Source: Opitutia bacterium | GTDB lineage: Bacteria > Verrucomicrobiota > Verrucomicrobiia > Opitutales > Opitutaceae | Assembly (NCBI GenBank): GCA_016199925.1 | Contig: JACQFT010000163.1 | Span: 1-47,550, forward strand | Direction: 5' to 3' | Length of the DNA: 47,550 nucleotides | In this document: positions 33,259 through 40,040 of the stretch, in pieces | How positions within the stretch are numbered: the stretch's first letter is position 1 | Layout of the letters: the number at the start of each line of letters is the position of its first letter | Made by a program: the position numbers and the translations under genes | Notes under the pieces: model-generated | The model's database searches: none | Told to the model about the DNA's origin: nothing | Seen by the model: the letters and a program-made list of their open reading frames with translations, nothing else

Positions 33259-33308
33259 GCCGATCAGTGTTATTCAGACTACGAGTAAAGACTACGGTTG
33301 TTCTGCTG
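33259..33308. other. candidate attI site
   Basis: Between the first cassette and the integrase start. On the plus strand it carries GCCGATC, then GTTATTCAGAC (33269-33279) and GTTGTTCTGC (33297-33306), which parallel GATC, GTTACSGATGAGAC and GTTGTTCTCTGGC of attC-like sites 1 and 2 but without the long central part. The canonical GTTRRRY core is not clear, so the exact crossover is uncertain. Confidence 0.4.
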
Positions 33309-33378
33309 CATGGAGGCAGACTTCAGGTAACCCCTTCATTTTCAACCTTGGATTTCCCAGCGTAGGCTTTGGGGGGTT

Positions 33379-33395
33379 AATTGCCTCCGGCAATT
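33379..33395. promoter_or_regulatory. perfect small palindrome upstream of intI
   Basis: AATTGCC/GGCAATT, a 7-base perfect inverted repeat with a TCC loop, 29 bases before the integrase start. It could be an operator or a transcript hairpin between the integrase and the divergent cassettes. It does not match the well-known proteobacterial LexA box. Confidence 0.35.
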
Positions 33396-33424
33396 GACTA
33401 CTCCTCGGCCCGGGCCGCCACTCT

Positions 33425-34036
33425 ATGAATATACGGCCTGTTTCGTTCCCAAATTGGAAGGATGTTCTGGCGCAGACGGCACTGAGCCCGCAGGTCAAGT
33501 TAGCCTACACGCGGGAAATCCTCACGTTCCTCAAGCATTGCAAGACGAGCCGGGCACCTGCGACCACCGAGCTGGCCAAGCAATACCTCGGGTGGCGCGA
33601 GAAACAGTCCGCCGGTCCTGCCCGCGAGGCGTTGCGCTGGTTCTACAAGGAGGGATACCAGCGGGCGAAATCGGTCCAGGCGAGTGGGGTGCGGCACGTC
33701 GCGCGGAGTGCTGCCCGGGCGGAACCGCCCGGGCTTGCGGGCAGTGCGCCGCGTCAGGCTGGATTGCGTCCGATGCAACCGCCGCCGGCAGCCGATGATT
33801 TGGGCACCACGCCGTGGGAGCAGCCTTTGACGCAAACCGCGGGCTGACCGTCTCCGCGGGTGCGCGCTCCGTCGATTGCGAAGCATCTCTTGGAAAGCGG
33901 GACGGACATTCACACGGTGCAGGAATTGCTCGGACACGAGAGCGTTGCGACGACGCAGATTTATGCGCACGTCGTGTGCAGGCCCGGGCTCGGGGTGCGC
34001 AGTCCGCTGGATCAACCCAGCGCCGGTCGCCGTTAG
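33425..34036 (+). pseudogene. intI: integron integrase remnant (catalytic core deleted)
   Basis: The N-terminal part (33425-33847) reads FPNWKDVLAQTALSPQVKLAYTREILTFLKHC, the SAM-like core-binding domain of a tyrosine recombinase, and LRWFYKEGY, as in integron integrases I associate with Verrucomicrobia. It runs to DDLGTTPWEQPLTQT and meets a TGA at 33845. In the same frame, 33863-34036 encodes the C terminus: [31 protein letters not shown] (catalytic Tyr) and [11 protein letters not shown], the IntI-specific tail, then stop. The middle, with the first catalytic Arg, the Lys and the HxxR box, is missing. Total length is 204 codons against roughly 400 for such IntI proteins (from memory). It is divergent from the cassettes, the normal integron arrangement. 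It must be inactive. Confidence 0.88.
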
Positions 34037-34210
34037 CTCGCGGTTCGCGCGGCCCGCTCGTATTCCATAAGGGAGTGTCTTCAAACCGTGTTTCTATAAA
34101 CCATCCCGAGACCGCCCGCATCGGGCGTGCTTCGGGCGCGAGCAAGCTCGCTGACCCACCGGCACCGTGTTTGACGACACGCCCGAGACTGCAAACCTAG
34201 GAGAACCAAA

Positions 34211-34555
34211 ATGAGTGACGGATTCGAAACGGCGAGCAAGAGACTCGAACTTCCGGCGGCCCTCGGCGAGGCGCTGTGGAAGGCGGCTGAGCACGCGGCC
34301 CGCGCGGCGGCGGGAAAAATGCGGCGGCGGCCAAGACCTCGCGGACGCATTCTCGCTCCGAGCGTCAACCCGCCGCTCTGGAACGAACTGGTGCGACGGG
34401 TGACACCGTTGCTCGCAAAGCGCGGAGCAAAGGTGCGGCTGGCGCGTTGCCTCCGGCTGCCCCGTCAGCGCCTGCAGGATTGTCTGAAATCCCGGCCGGC
34501 CGGCGCCGACGCCGAGCGCACACGGTTGCTGCTTCCGTGGCTGGCATCCCGCTAG
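34211..34555 (+). CDS. small basic HTH-like protein
   Basis: 114 residues. A basic middle (KMRRRPRPRGRILAPSVNPPLWNEL) precedes LVRRVTPLLAKRGAKVRLARCLRLPRQRLQDCLKSRPAGADAERTRLLLPWL, which has the spacing of a Cro/CI-type helix-turn-helix (KxRLAxxLxLPxQRLxDxL). DNA binding is therefore likely but inferred. It has a good ribosome-binding site (AGGAGA at 34199-34204, six bases before ATG), unlike the permease genes. It follows the integrase remnant by 174 bases on the same strand; that gap holds no gene I can support. Two 21-base palindromes lie just past its stop and might be its operators. Confidence 0.65.
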   Translation: MSDGFETASKRLELPAALGEALWKAAEHAARAAAGKMRRRPRPRGRILAPSVNPPLWNELVRRVTPLLAKRGAKVRLARCLRLPRQRLQDCLKSRPAGADAERTRLLLPWLASR

Positions 34556-34595
34556 CGAGGCCGCGCGTTCAGCGGCCGGCTGTGCGTCACCGTGG

Positions 34596-34616
34596 TTGTA
34601 ACATAATGTATTACAA
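34596..34616. promoter_or_regulatory. operator-like palindrome TTGTAA(N9)TTACAA, copy 1
   Basis: A 21-base near-perfect palindrome with arms TTGTAAYA/TRTTACAA, very AT-rich in a GC-rich neighbourhood. Its centre is 36 bases from the centre of a second copy. It lies between convergent genes, which is unusual for an operator. Confidence 0.5.
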
Positions 34617-34631
34617 GCGGGTCGCGATGGG

Positions 34632-34652
34632 TTGTAATATATTGTGTTACAA
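34632..34652. promoter_or_regulatory. operator-like palindrome TTGTAA(N9)TTACAA, copy 2
   Basis: Second copy of the palindrome, with arms identical to copy 1 at the outer six bases. The stop codon of the minus-strand methyltransferase (34647-34649) lies inside it. Confidence 0.5.
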
Positions 34653-35945
34653 ACCGGCTTGGGGTGGGGCGGCGAAATTGAAGGCGAGGTGCCGGGCGAG
34701 GGCGTGTTGGCGGAGGCCGTAGAAGGCGGCGAGGTCGCGGACGGCGCGGGCGTGATTCTCGCGGCGAGCGGGTTCGTCGGGGGCGGCGCGGCGCGTGGCG
34801 GCGATCATCAGGTTCTTGGCAGTGTGCTCGGTGGAGATGAACTCAAAAACCTTCGTGTCGTAGCCGGCCCACTCGAGGAGGAGCGCGCGCAGGGCGTCGG
34901 TAACGAACTCGGCGTGGCGCTCCTGGAAAATCCCGTGGCGCAACGCGGGCGCGAGAACGGGCGCGGCGGTGAGTTGCGGACGGAGTTCCTTTTGGCAGCA
35001 GGGCGCGACGACGATCAACGCCGCGCCGGCGGCGAGGCCTTTGGCGATGGCGTCGTCGGTGGCGGTGTCGCAGGCGTGGAGCGCGAGGAGCACGTCGAGC
35101 GCGGCGAAGGGCGCGGAGGTGATGGTGCCGGCAGTGAAATCGAGGTTGGCGCAACCACAGTCGCGCGCGGTGCGGTTGCTGGTCTCGACGAGGGCGGGGC
35201 GCGCCTCGACGCCATGCACGCGGGCGGCGCGGCCGGCGACGTGGTTGAAGTAGTCGTGCGTGGCGAAGGTGAGGTAGCCTTTGCCGCAACCCATGTCGGC
35301 GATCTCGAGGGGGCGGGCGGGGGTGGGGACTCTGCACGCCAGCAGAGCGTCGAGCCGCGGCTCACCGGGACGGTTCGCCCTACCTTGGGCCGGAGCCGAC
35401 TCGCCCGGGAAAGCGGCGGCGACGAGGTGGCTGAGGATTTCGGTGAACTGGTGGATCTGGCGGTGTTTGTCGGCCATGCCGGTGCGGACGGCGCCGGTCG
35501 CGGTGGTGACGCCGAGTTTCTCGAGCCAACGCTGGCTCTCGGGCGGGAGCAGGCGGTGTTTCGGCTGATCGTGCGTCGCGGCGGCGGCGGCAGGGGCGGC
35601 CGGGCCGTAGGTGAGGCGGGGCTCGCCGTGCTTGTTGAATTCCAACTGCGCCATGCGGGCGGTGGTGAACAGGTGGGCGCTGTGAAAAGTCGAGCCGAGG
35701 AGCGCGGCGATCTGCGCGAGGGCGTCAGCGGGCGAAGAATTCTTGGTGATGTCCTGAGTGGCGTGGCGCCAGAGGAAAGTGAGGTGCGGTGTGCCGCGCA
35801 GAGTGACGGGGCGGATGAAGAGGTTGCGGAGCGTGGCGTCGGGGCCGCGAGGTTTGCCGAGGGTGAGCTTGACGAAGGTGGCGTCGCGCAGGCTGGCGGC
35901 GAGTTGCGCGAGGAAATTTTCCCGGAGAGCGGCGGGGTCGGACAT
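34647..35945 (-). CDS. class I SAM-dependent methyltransferase
   Basis: 432 residues. Motif I ADMGCGKGYLTFA is near residue 230; VLLALHACDTATDDAIAKGLAAGAALIVVAPCCQKEL (about 300-335) matches the 'LHACDTATD ... PCCQ' signature of a methyltransferase group related to METTL25/RRNAD1-like proteins. The N-terminal 180 residues (FVKLTLGKPRGPDATLRNLFIRPVTLRG...LTFLWRHATQDITKN) are a conserved extension. A stretch around GESAPAQGRANRPGEPRLDALLACRV, just before motif I, is coded by repeat-like DNA. Start at 35945 (MSDPAALREN). The target (probably an RNA) is inferred only from family resemblance. Its 3' end converges with the small HTH gene. Confidence 0.82.
   Translation of the reverse strand: MSDPAALRENFLAQLAASLRDATFVKLTLGKPRGPDATLRNLFIRPVTLRGTPHLTFLWRHATQDITKNSSPADALAQIAALLGSTFHSAHLFTTARMAQLEFNKHGEPRLTYGPAAPAAAAATHDQPKHRLLPPESQRWLEKLGVTTATGAVRTGMADKHRQIHQFTEILSHLVAAAFPGESAPAQGRANRPGEPRLDALLACRVPTPARPLEIADMGCGKGYLTFATHDYFNHVAGRAARVHGVEARPALVETSNRTARDCGCANLDFTAGTITSAPFAALDVLLALHACDTATDDAIAKGLAAGAALIVVAPCCQKELRPQLTAAPVLAPALRHGIFQERHAEFVTDALRALLLEWAGYDTKVFEFISTEHTAKNLMIAATRRAAPDEPARRENHARAVRDLAAFYGLRQHALARHLAFNFAAPPQAGL
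35328..35400. repeat. repeat-like in-frame insert in the methyltransferase gene
   Basis: Contains a perfect 12-base palindrome GAGCCGCGGCTC (35352-35363) and a 6-base hairpin CTCTGC/GCAGAG (35330-35347), followed by CCGGGACGGTTCGCCCTACC, which I recall as a dispersed Opitutaceae-type repeat. The coded residues interrupt the run-up to SAM motif I without breaking frame. Confidence 0.5.
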
Positions 35946-36061
35946 CCCGGCAAAGGGAACGGGAAAGCGCGGCGATAGCGAGCCGGGATCAGCGCTGAAG
36001 TTCGATCTGGTCTGCCCTACATGGCAGGCAGGGGTGATGGCAACGGAGGTCGTTTTGTTGG

Positions 36062-36153
36062 CCACGGATTCCACGGATACGGACGGATCGAACACGGATT
36101 CGCGACGCTCTGGATCGCGGATTTGTATCGGACAATATCGGTGGAATCCGTGG
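36062..36153. repeat. intergenic inverted-repeat element (CCACGGATTCCAC ends)
   Basis: Perfect 13-base inverted repeat: CCACGGATTCCAC at 36062-36074 and GTGGAATCCGTGG at 36141-36153, around a 66-base centre with further GGAT units (ACGGATACGGACGGATC). It looks like a small non-autonomous repeat; I recall 'CCACGGATTCCACGGAT' as dispersed in Verrucomicrobiota and relatives. It occupies most of the 303-base gene-free stretch 35946-36248, in which I see no coding sequence. Confidence 0.75.
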
Positions 36154-36248
36154 TCAAGTAATCAGGCGCTCGCGGCGCGGCCACGCGCAGTCCGCCAAGG
36201 CTAGGGCGGGCAGGCAAGCGTCGGCCCTGAATGGTCACGCGGCGAGAT

Positions 36249-37115
36249 TTACTTCAGCGCCTTGAGGGAATCGAGGGCCGGCTTGAAGGCGGGCTCGAGT
36301 TTCAGCGCGGCTTCGTAGGCGGCGCGGGCGGCGGCTTTGTCGCCTTTCTTTTCCCAGAGATTCCCGAGACGCGTGTGCGCGGCGGCGTGGCCGGGCGAGT
36401 TTGGTGGGGGCGCGAGCGTGAGGCATTTCTCCAGCGCGGCGGAGCCGCGGTCGAGCTGCTGGCCGGCGATGGCGGCGAGGCGGCCAAACTGATAGAGCAG
36501 AATATAATCGTCGGGCGAGTCCTGGAGCGCTGCGTCGTAGAGCGCGAAGGCTTCGGGATATTTTTTTTCGGCGACGTAGAGCCCGGCCGTTTCGATTCGG
36601 CCGGCGGCGGGGTCGAGCTGGCGGATGGCCTCGGCCTGGGCGTAGGCTTTGTCCATCCCGCCGCCGACGAAGCCGGGCGCTTGCCGGTAGAAAACGAGGA
36701 GACTGCGGCGATAGGGGACGTTGGCGGGCTCGAGTTCGACGGCCTTCTCGTAGGCCAGGCGGCTCTTTTTCGCGAGGCCGAGCTGGGAAAAGACGTTCGC
36801 CTTCTGCGCGGCTTCACCGGCGGCGTCGCCGAGGGCGTGGGAGTAGCGGCCGACGTTCGGGGCGGCGGCGGAGGCCTGGCCGAGCAGCTCGATGGCTTGG
36901 GCCAACTCGCCGCGGCGACGGGCGAGTTCGCCGAGGTAGAAGGTGATCTCGGCGTCGCGCGGATCGGCGGCGGCGAGTTTCTCGAAGGCGCTGCGGGCCT
37001 CGGGCAGTTTGCGCTGGTCGAAGAGCGCCTTGGCCGCGGCGAGCTGGCCGGGGTCGGCGGCGAGAGCGAGCGAGGAGCTGGCGAGGAGGAGCAGGAGGAG
37101 ACGGGCGGGCTTCAC
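36249..37115 (-). CDS. exported TPR-repeat protein
   Basis: 288 residues. Signal peptide KPARLLLLLLASSSLALAA, then tetratricopeptide repeats: LAAAKALFDQRKLPEARSAFEKLAAADPRDAE, ITFYLGELARRRGELAQAIELLGQAS, RLAYEKAVELEPANVPYRRSLLVFYRQA, and the last unit HTRLGNLWEKKGDKAAARAAYEAALKLEPAF. The start is GTG at 37113-37115; no ATG gives a signal peptide in frame. Likely periplasmic scaffold. It lies downstream of P10 with a heptamer array and a polypurine hairpin in between (about 240 bases), so separate transcription is likely. Confidence 0.85.
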   Translation of the reverse strand: MKPARLLLLLLASSSLALAADPGQLAAAKALFDQRKLPEARSAFEKLAAADPRDAEITFYLGELARRRGELAQAIELLGQASAAAPNVGRYSHALGDAAGEAAQKANVFSQLGLAKKSRLAYEKAVELEPANVPYRRSLLVFYRQAPGFVGGGMDKAYAQAEAIRQLDPAAGRIETAGLYVAEKKYPEAFALYDAALQDSPDDYILLYQFGRLAAIAGQQLDRGSAALEKCLTLAPPPNSPGHAAAHTRLGNLWEKKGDKAAARAAYEAALKLEPAFKPALDSLKALK

Positions 37116-37183
37116 GGTAATGGTGGGAGCGGTGGGAGCGGAAAATGTTCCGCGCGACAGGGTGCGGAGGGCGGGGGCGGACG

Positions 37184-37225
37184 GCTGAGAGTTGAGGGTT
37201 GAGGGTTGAGAGTTGAGAGCTGAGA
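37184..37225. repeat. tandem heptamer repeat, GYTGAGR x6
   Basis: Six contiguous units: GCTGAGA, GTTGAGG, GTTGAGG, GTTGAGA, GTTGAGA, GCTGAGA. It lies upstream of the TPR gene. The longest array of this unit in the window. Confidence 0.85.
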
Positions 37226-37256
37226 GACGGAACCGCCGGAACCGGCGGCGGGCGGG

Positions 37257-37353
37257 AGTCTTTCTCGTGCTCTTAATCTTTCTCTTTTGTCAGGGGAGAC
37301 GGGTGAGCGAGGAGCGGGGAGGAAGAGAAAGATTAAGAGGAAGAGGAAAGATT
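37257..37353. repeat. polypyrimidine/polypurine inverted repeat (copy B)
   Basis: The pyrimidine arm AGTCTTTCTCGTGCTCTTAA and following TCTTTCTCTTTTGTCAGG, a spacer GTGAGCGAGGAGCGGGGAGG shared exactly with copy A, and a purine arm ending AAAGATT, immediately before the P10 stop codon (37354-37356). Confidence 0.85.
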
Positions 37354-39867
37354 CTACTCGGCGCGGAGGGCGACCATCGGATCGACGCGGGTGGCGCGGC
37401 GGGCGGGGACGAAGGTGGCGAACAGGGAGACGGCGGCCAAGAGGAGCCCGACGGCGGCGTAGGTGAGCGGATCGGTCGAGGAAATGCCGAAGAGAAAATT
37501 CTGGATGCCTTGCCGGCCGAGCACTCCGATCAACAGGGTGAGGCCGAGGCCGAGCGCGAGCCCGAGGCCGATTTGCCATGAACCCTGTCTGAGCACCAGG
37601 CCGAGAATTTTCCCGGTGTCGGCGCCGAGGGCCATGCGGATGCCGAATTCCTGGGTGCGCTGGTTGACGGAGAAGGAGGTGACGCCATAGAGGCCGACGG
37701 AGGCGAGCACGATGGCGACGGCGCCGAAGATGGCGAACATGACGGCGACGATACGCTGCTGGCCGAGGAAGCCGTCGAGGCCGACCTTCGGGGTGTTGAC
37801 GAAATAGGGCGGCAGGTTGGGGTCGACGCGTTTGACGGTGTTGCGCACGCCCGGCGCGGCCGTCTCGCCGCGGCCGCCGCCGCGGGGCTTGGCGATGATC
37901 GTGCCGAATTGCTGGGCGACCGGCTCGGGTGCGACCGGCCCGAAGGCGGAGGCGAAATAGGGAAGGTAGAAGCCGGCGTTGTCGGAGCGGCGGTTGTTGA
38001 AGGGACCGCTCATGCGGACATCGGTGACGACGCCCACGATGGTGCGCCAGGGGCCGGGTTGGGTGCCGTTCTGCTGGACGGTGCGGAAGCGCCGGCCGAG
38101 GGCGCTCTCGAGGCCGAAATGCTTTTTGGCGAAGCTGGCGTTGACGACGGCCACGGGCTGTTTCTGGTCGGCGTCCTCGTCGGTGATGTAGCGGCCCGCG
38201 AGGAGTTTTTGCCCGAGGACATCGTTGTAGCCGGCGGTGACGTTCTCGAAGGACGCGACCGTGCGGTCGCTGTCGGTGGCGTATTGTTTGCCCTCGATCT
38301 CGACGGGGCCGGAGCCGGAGAAGATCATCTGGAAGCGATTGGTGAGCGCGACGGCGGCGAACTCGGGATCGGCGCGCAGTTCGCGGAGCGTCTTTTCGTA
38401 GAAGAGCCGGCGCGATTCGTTGGTGGGATAGTCGCCCTCCATCAGGCCGACGCGGGCGCCGATGATGGAGGCGGTGTCGTAGCCGTAGTCGATGTTCTGC
38501 TGGCGGATGATCGACTGGACTTGGAGGAGGGCGCCGATGAGCAAAATGCAGGTCAGCAGAATCTGCACGACGACGAGGCCTTTGGTGATGACGCCGATGG
38601 CGCGGCCGGTGTTGCCGCGGCCGGACTCCTTGAGCACGTCGCTCGCGCTGGTGCGGGAGGAGAGCCACGCCGGGACGAAACCCGACACGAGGGCGGCGAG
38701 GACGGTCGCGCCGACGACGAAGAGGAGCACGCGGGCGTCGATGGTGAAGCGCATCCACGAGGGCGGCGGGTTGGTCATGTTGGCTACGGTTTGGTCGAGC
38801 AGGTCGGTCGTCCAGAAGGCGAGCGCGACGCCCAAGACGGCGCCGAGCGCGGCGACGAGGAGACTCTCGGTGAGCATCTGGCGGATGAGGCGGCCGCGGC
38901 CGGCGCCGAGGGAGGAGCGGATGGCGAGTTCCTTGGTGCGGAGGGTGGCGCGGGCGAACTGCATGTTCATGACGTTGACGCAGGCGATGAGCAGCACGCC
39001 GACGCAGAACACGAGCATGGTGACGAGCAGGCCGGTGAGTTGCGGGCCGGTGAAGGAGTTGATCAGGGGGCGCACATAGCCGAGGGAAAACTGTTTGTTG
39101 GACTCGGGGTAGGCGGCGGCGAACTGCTTGGCGAGGGTGGTCATCTCGGCGTTGGCCTGTTCGAGCGAGACGCCGGGTTTGAGGCGGGCGATGACGTTGA
39201 CGGTCTGGATGGAGGCGTCGCCGCGGGGCTTCGGCGGGAAGGAGCTGTTGATCGGGATCCAGAGCTGCTCGTTGCCGGGGAAAGAGAATTTCGGGGCCAT
39301 CACGCCGACGATGGTGGCGGCGGTGCCGTTGACGCGCACGGCCCGGCCGAGCACGCCGGGATCGGCGTTGAATTCGCGGCGCCAGATGGCGTCGGTGAGG
39401 ATGACGGCCTTGTCCACGCCGGGCCGGTCGTCCGCGGCGGTGAAATCGCGGCCGAGCACGGGGGCCACGCCGAGGGTGCGGAAAAAATCATGGGCGACGT
39501 AGGCGCCGGTGAGGCGCTGGGGCACGCCGTTGTTCGTCAGGTTGACGGTGGAGCCGTTCAGGTAGGCGGTGAAGGCGGAGAACGATTTCTGGAGGCCGCG
39601 CAACTCGGCGAAATCGGTGGTGGTGACCTGGCTGTTGAAGTTGCCGGGGGCAAAGTTGACGGGATCGACAAAATTGACGTCCACGAGTTCGTCGGCGTTG
39701 GGAAAGGTGAAGCCGCGGAGGAGGACGCCGTTGACGACGGCGAACTGAGTGGTGACGGCGCAGATGCCGAGGGCGAGCACGAAGACGGCGAGGGCGCAGA
39801 AGCCCTTTTCTTTGATGAGCACGCGCAGGCCGATGCGGAGGTCTTGGAGAACGGCTTCGAGGAGCAT
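37354..39867 (-). CDS. ADOP-family permease, subgroup 2, P10
   Basis: 837 residues. N terminus MLLEAVLQDLRIGLRVLIKEKGF, TM1 LAVFVLALGICAVTTQFAVV, first MacB_PCD domain (KAVILTDAIWRREFNAD, GVMAPKF), FtsX helices (GVLLIACVNVMNMQFARA), loop DVLKESGRGNTGR, TM5, second MacB_PCD domain (VAVVNASFAKKHFGLESALG), terminal FtsX block ending RVDPMVALRAE. It shares with P11, and not with P1-P9, the opening QDLRIGLRVLIKE-GFCALA, VNVMNMQFARATLR-KELAIRSSLGA, KESGRGNT and the DYGYDT segment after TM5, so P10 and P11 form a separate subgroup and a likely recent duplication. It is preceded by heptamer arrays (39881-39960). Leader CCCACCTCCC. Confidence 0.93.
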   Translation of the reverse strand: MLLEAVLQDLRIGLRVLIKEKGFCALAVFVLALGICAVTTQFAVVNGVLLRGFTFPNADELVDVNFVDPVNFAPGNFNSQVTTTDFAELRGLQKSFSAFTAYLNGSTVNLTNNGVPQRLTGAYVAHDFFRTLGVAPVLGRDFTAADDRPGVDKAVILTDAIWRREFNADPGVLGRAVRVNGTAATIVGVMAPKFSFPGNEQLWIPINSSFPPKPRGDASIQTVNVIARLKPGVSLEQANAEMTTLAKQFAAAYPESNKQFSLGYVRPLINSFTGPQLTGLLVTMLVFCVGVLLIACVNVMNMQFARATLRTKELAIRSSLGAGRGRLIRQMLTESLLVAALGAVLGVALAFWTTDLLDQTVANMTNPPPSWMRFTIDARVLLFVVGATVLAALVSGFVPAWLSSRTSASDVLKESGRGNTGRAIGVITKGLVVVQILLTCILLIGALLQVQSIIRQQNIDYGYDTASIIGARVGLMEGDYPTNESRRLFYEKTLRELRADPEFAAVALTNRFQMIFSGSGPVEIEGKQYATDSDRTVASFENVTAGYNDVLGQKLLAGRYITDEDADQKQPVAVVNASFAKKHFGLESALGRRFRTVQQNGTQPGPWRTIVGVVTDVRMSGPFNNRRSDNAGFYLPYFASAFGPVAPEPVAQQFGTIIAKPRGGGRGETAAPGVRNTVKRVDPNLPPYFVNTPKVGLDGFLGQQRIVAVMFAIFGAVAIVLASVGLYGVTSFSVNQRTQEFGIRMALGADTGKILGLVLRQGSWQIGLGLALGLGLTLLIGVLGRQGIQNFLFGISSTDPLTYAAVGLLLAAVSLFATFVPARRATRVDPMVALRAE

Positions 39868-39880
39868 GGGAGGTGGGAAA

Positions 39881-39960
39881 AGTAGCGAGTAGTGAGTAGC
39901 GGGTAGTGAGCAGGGAAAGTGAGCAGTGAGCAGTGAGCAGTGAGCAGTGAGCAGTGAGCG
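39881..39960. repeat. tandem heptamer repeats, AGTAGYG then GTGAGCA
   Basis: From 39881 the sequence reads AGTAGCG, AGTAGTG, AGTAGCG, GGTAGTG, AGCAGGG. After a short break, GTGAGCA repeats five times from 39919, closing with GTGAGCG at 39954-39960. All units are seven bases long. It lies upstream of P10 and downstream of the beta-propeller gene. Confidence 0.85.
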
Positions 39961-40034
39961 GGGAGCGGGGGAGAGGGGAGCGGGGAGAAAGAGGAAGAGA
40001 AAGAGAAAGATTAAGAGAAAGAGGAAAGATTCTC
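39961..40034. repeat. polypurine tract (copy D, purine arm only)
   Basis: GGGAGCGGGG... followed by GAAAGAGGAAGAGAAAG and GATTAAGAGAAAGAGGAAAG up to ATTCTC. It matches the purine arm of copies A and B, but the pyrimidine partner is absent and replaced by heptamers. It sits six bases from the stop codon of the beta-propeller gene (40041). Confidence 0.75.
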
Positions 40035-40040
40035 GGGCGG

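Noticed and set aside
33425-33847. A complete small integrase or regulator of 140 residues
   Set aside because: Only the N-terminal SAM-like domain is present and the matching C terminus follows in the same frame after a stop, so it is a remnant.
34596-34652. Bidirectional rho-independent terminator
   Set aside because: The palindromes are AT-rich, weak as RNA hairpins and not followed by T-runs.
37184-39960. CRISPR array suggested by repeated units
   Set aside because: The repeats are contiguous heptamers with no spacers, and no cas genes are present.
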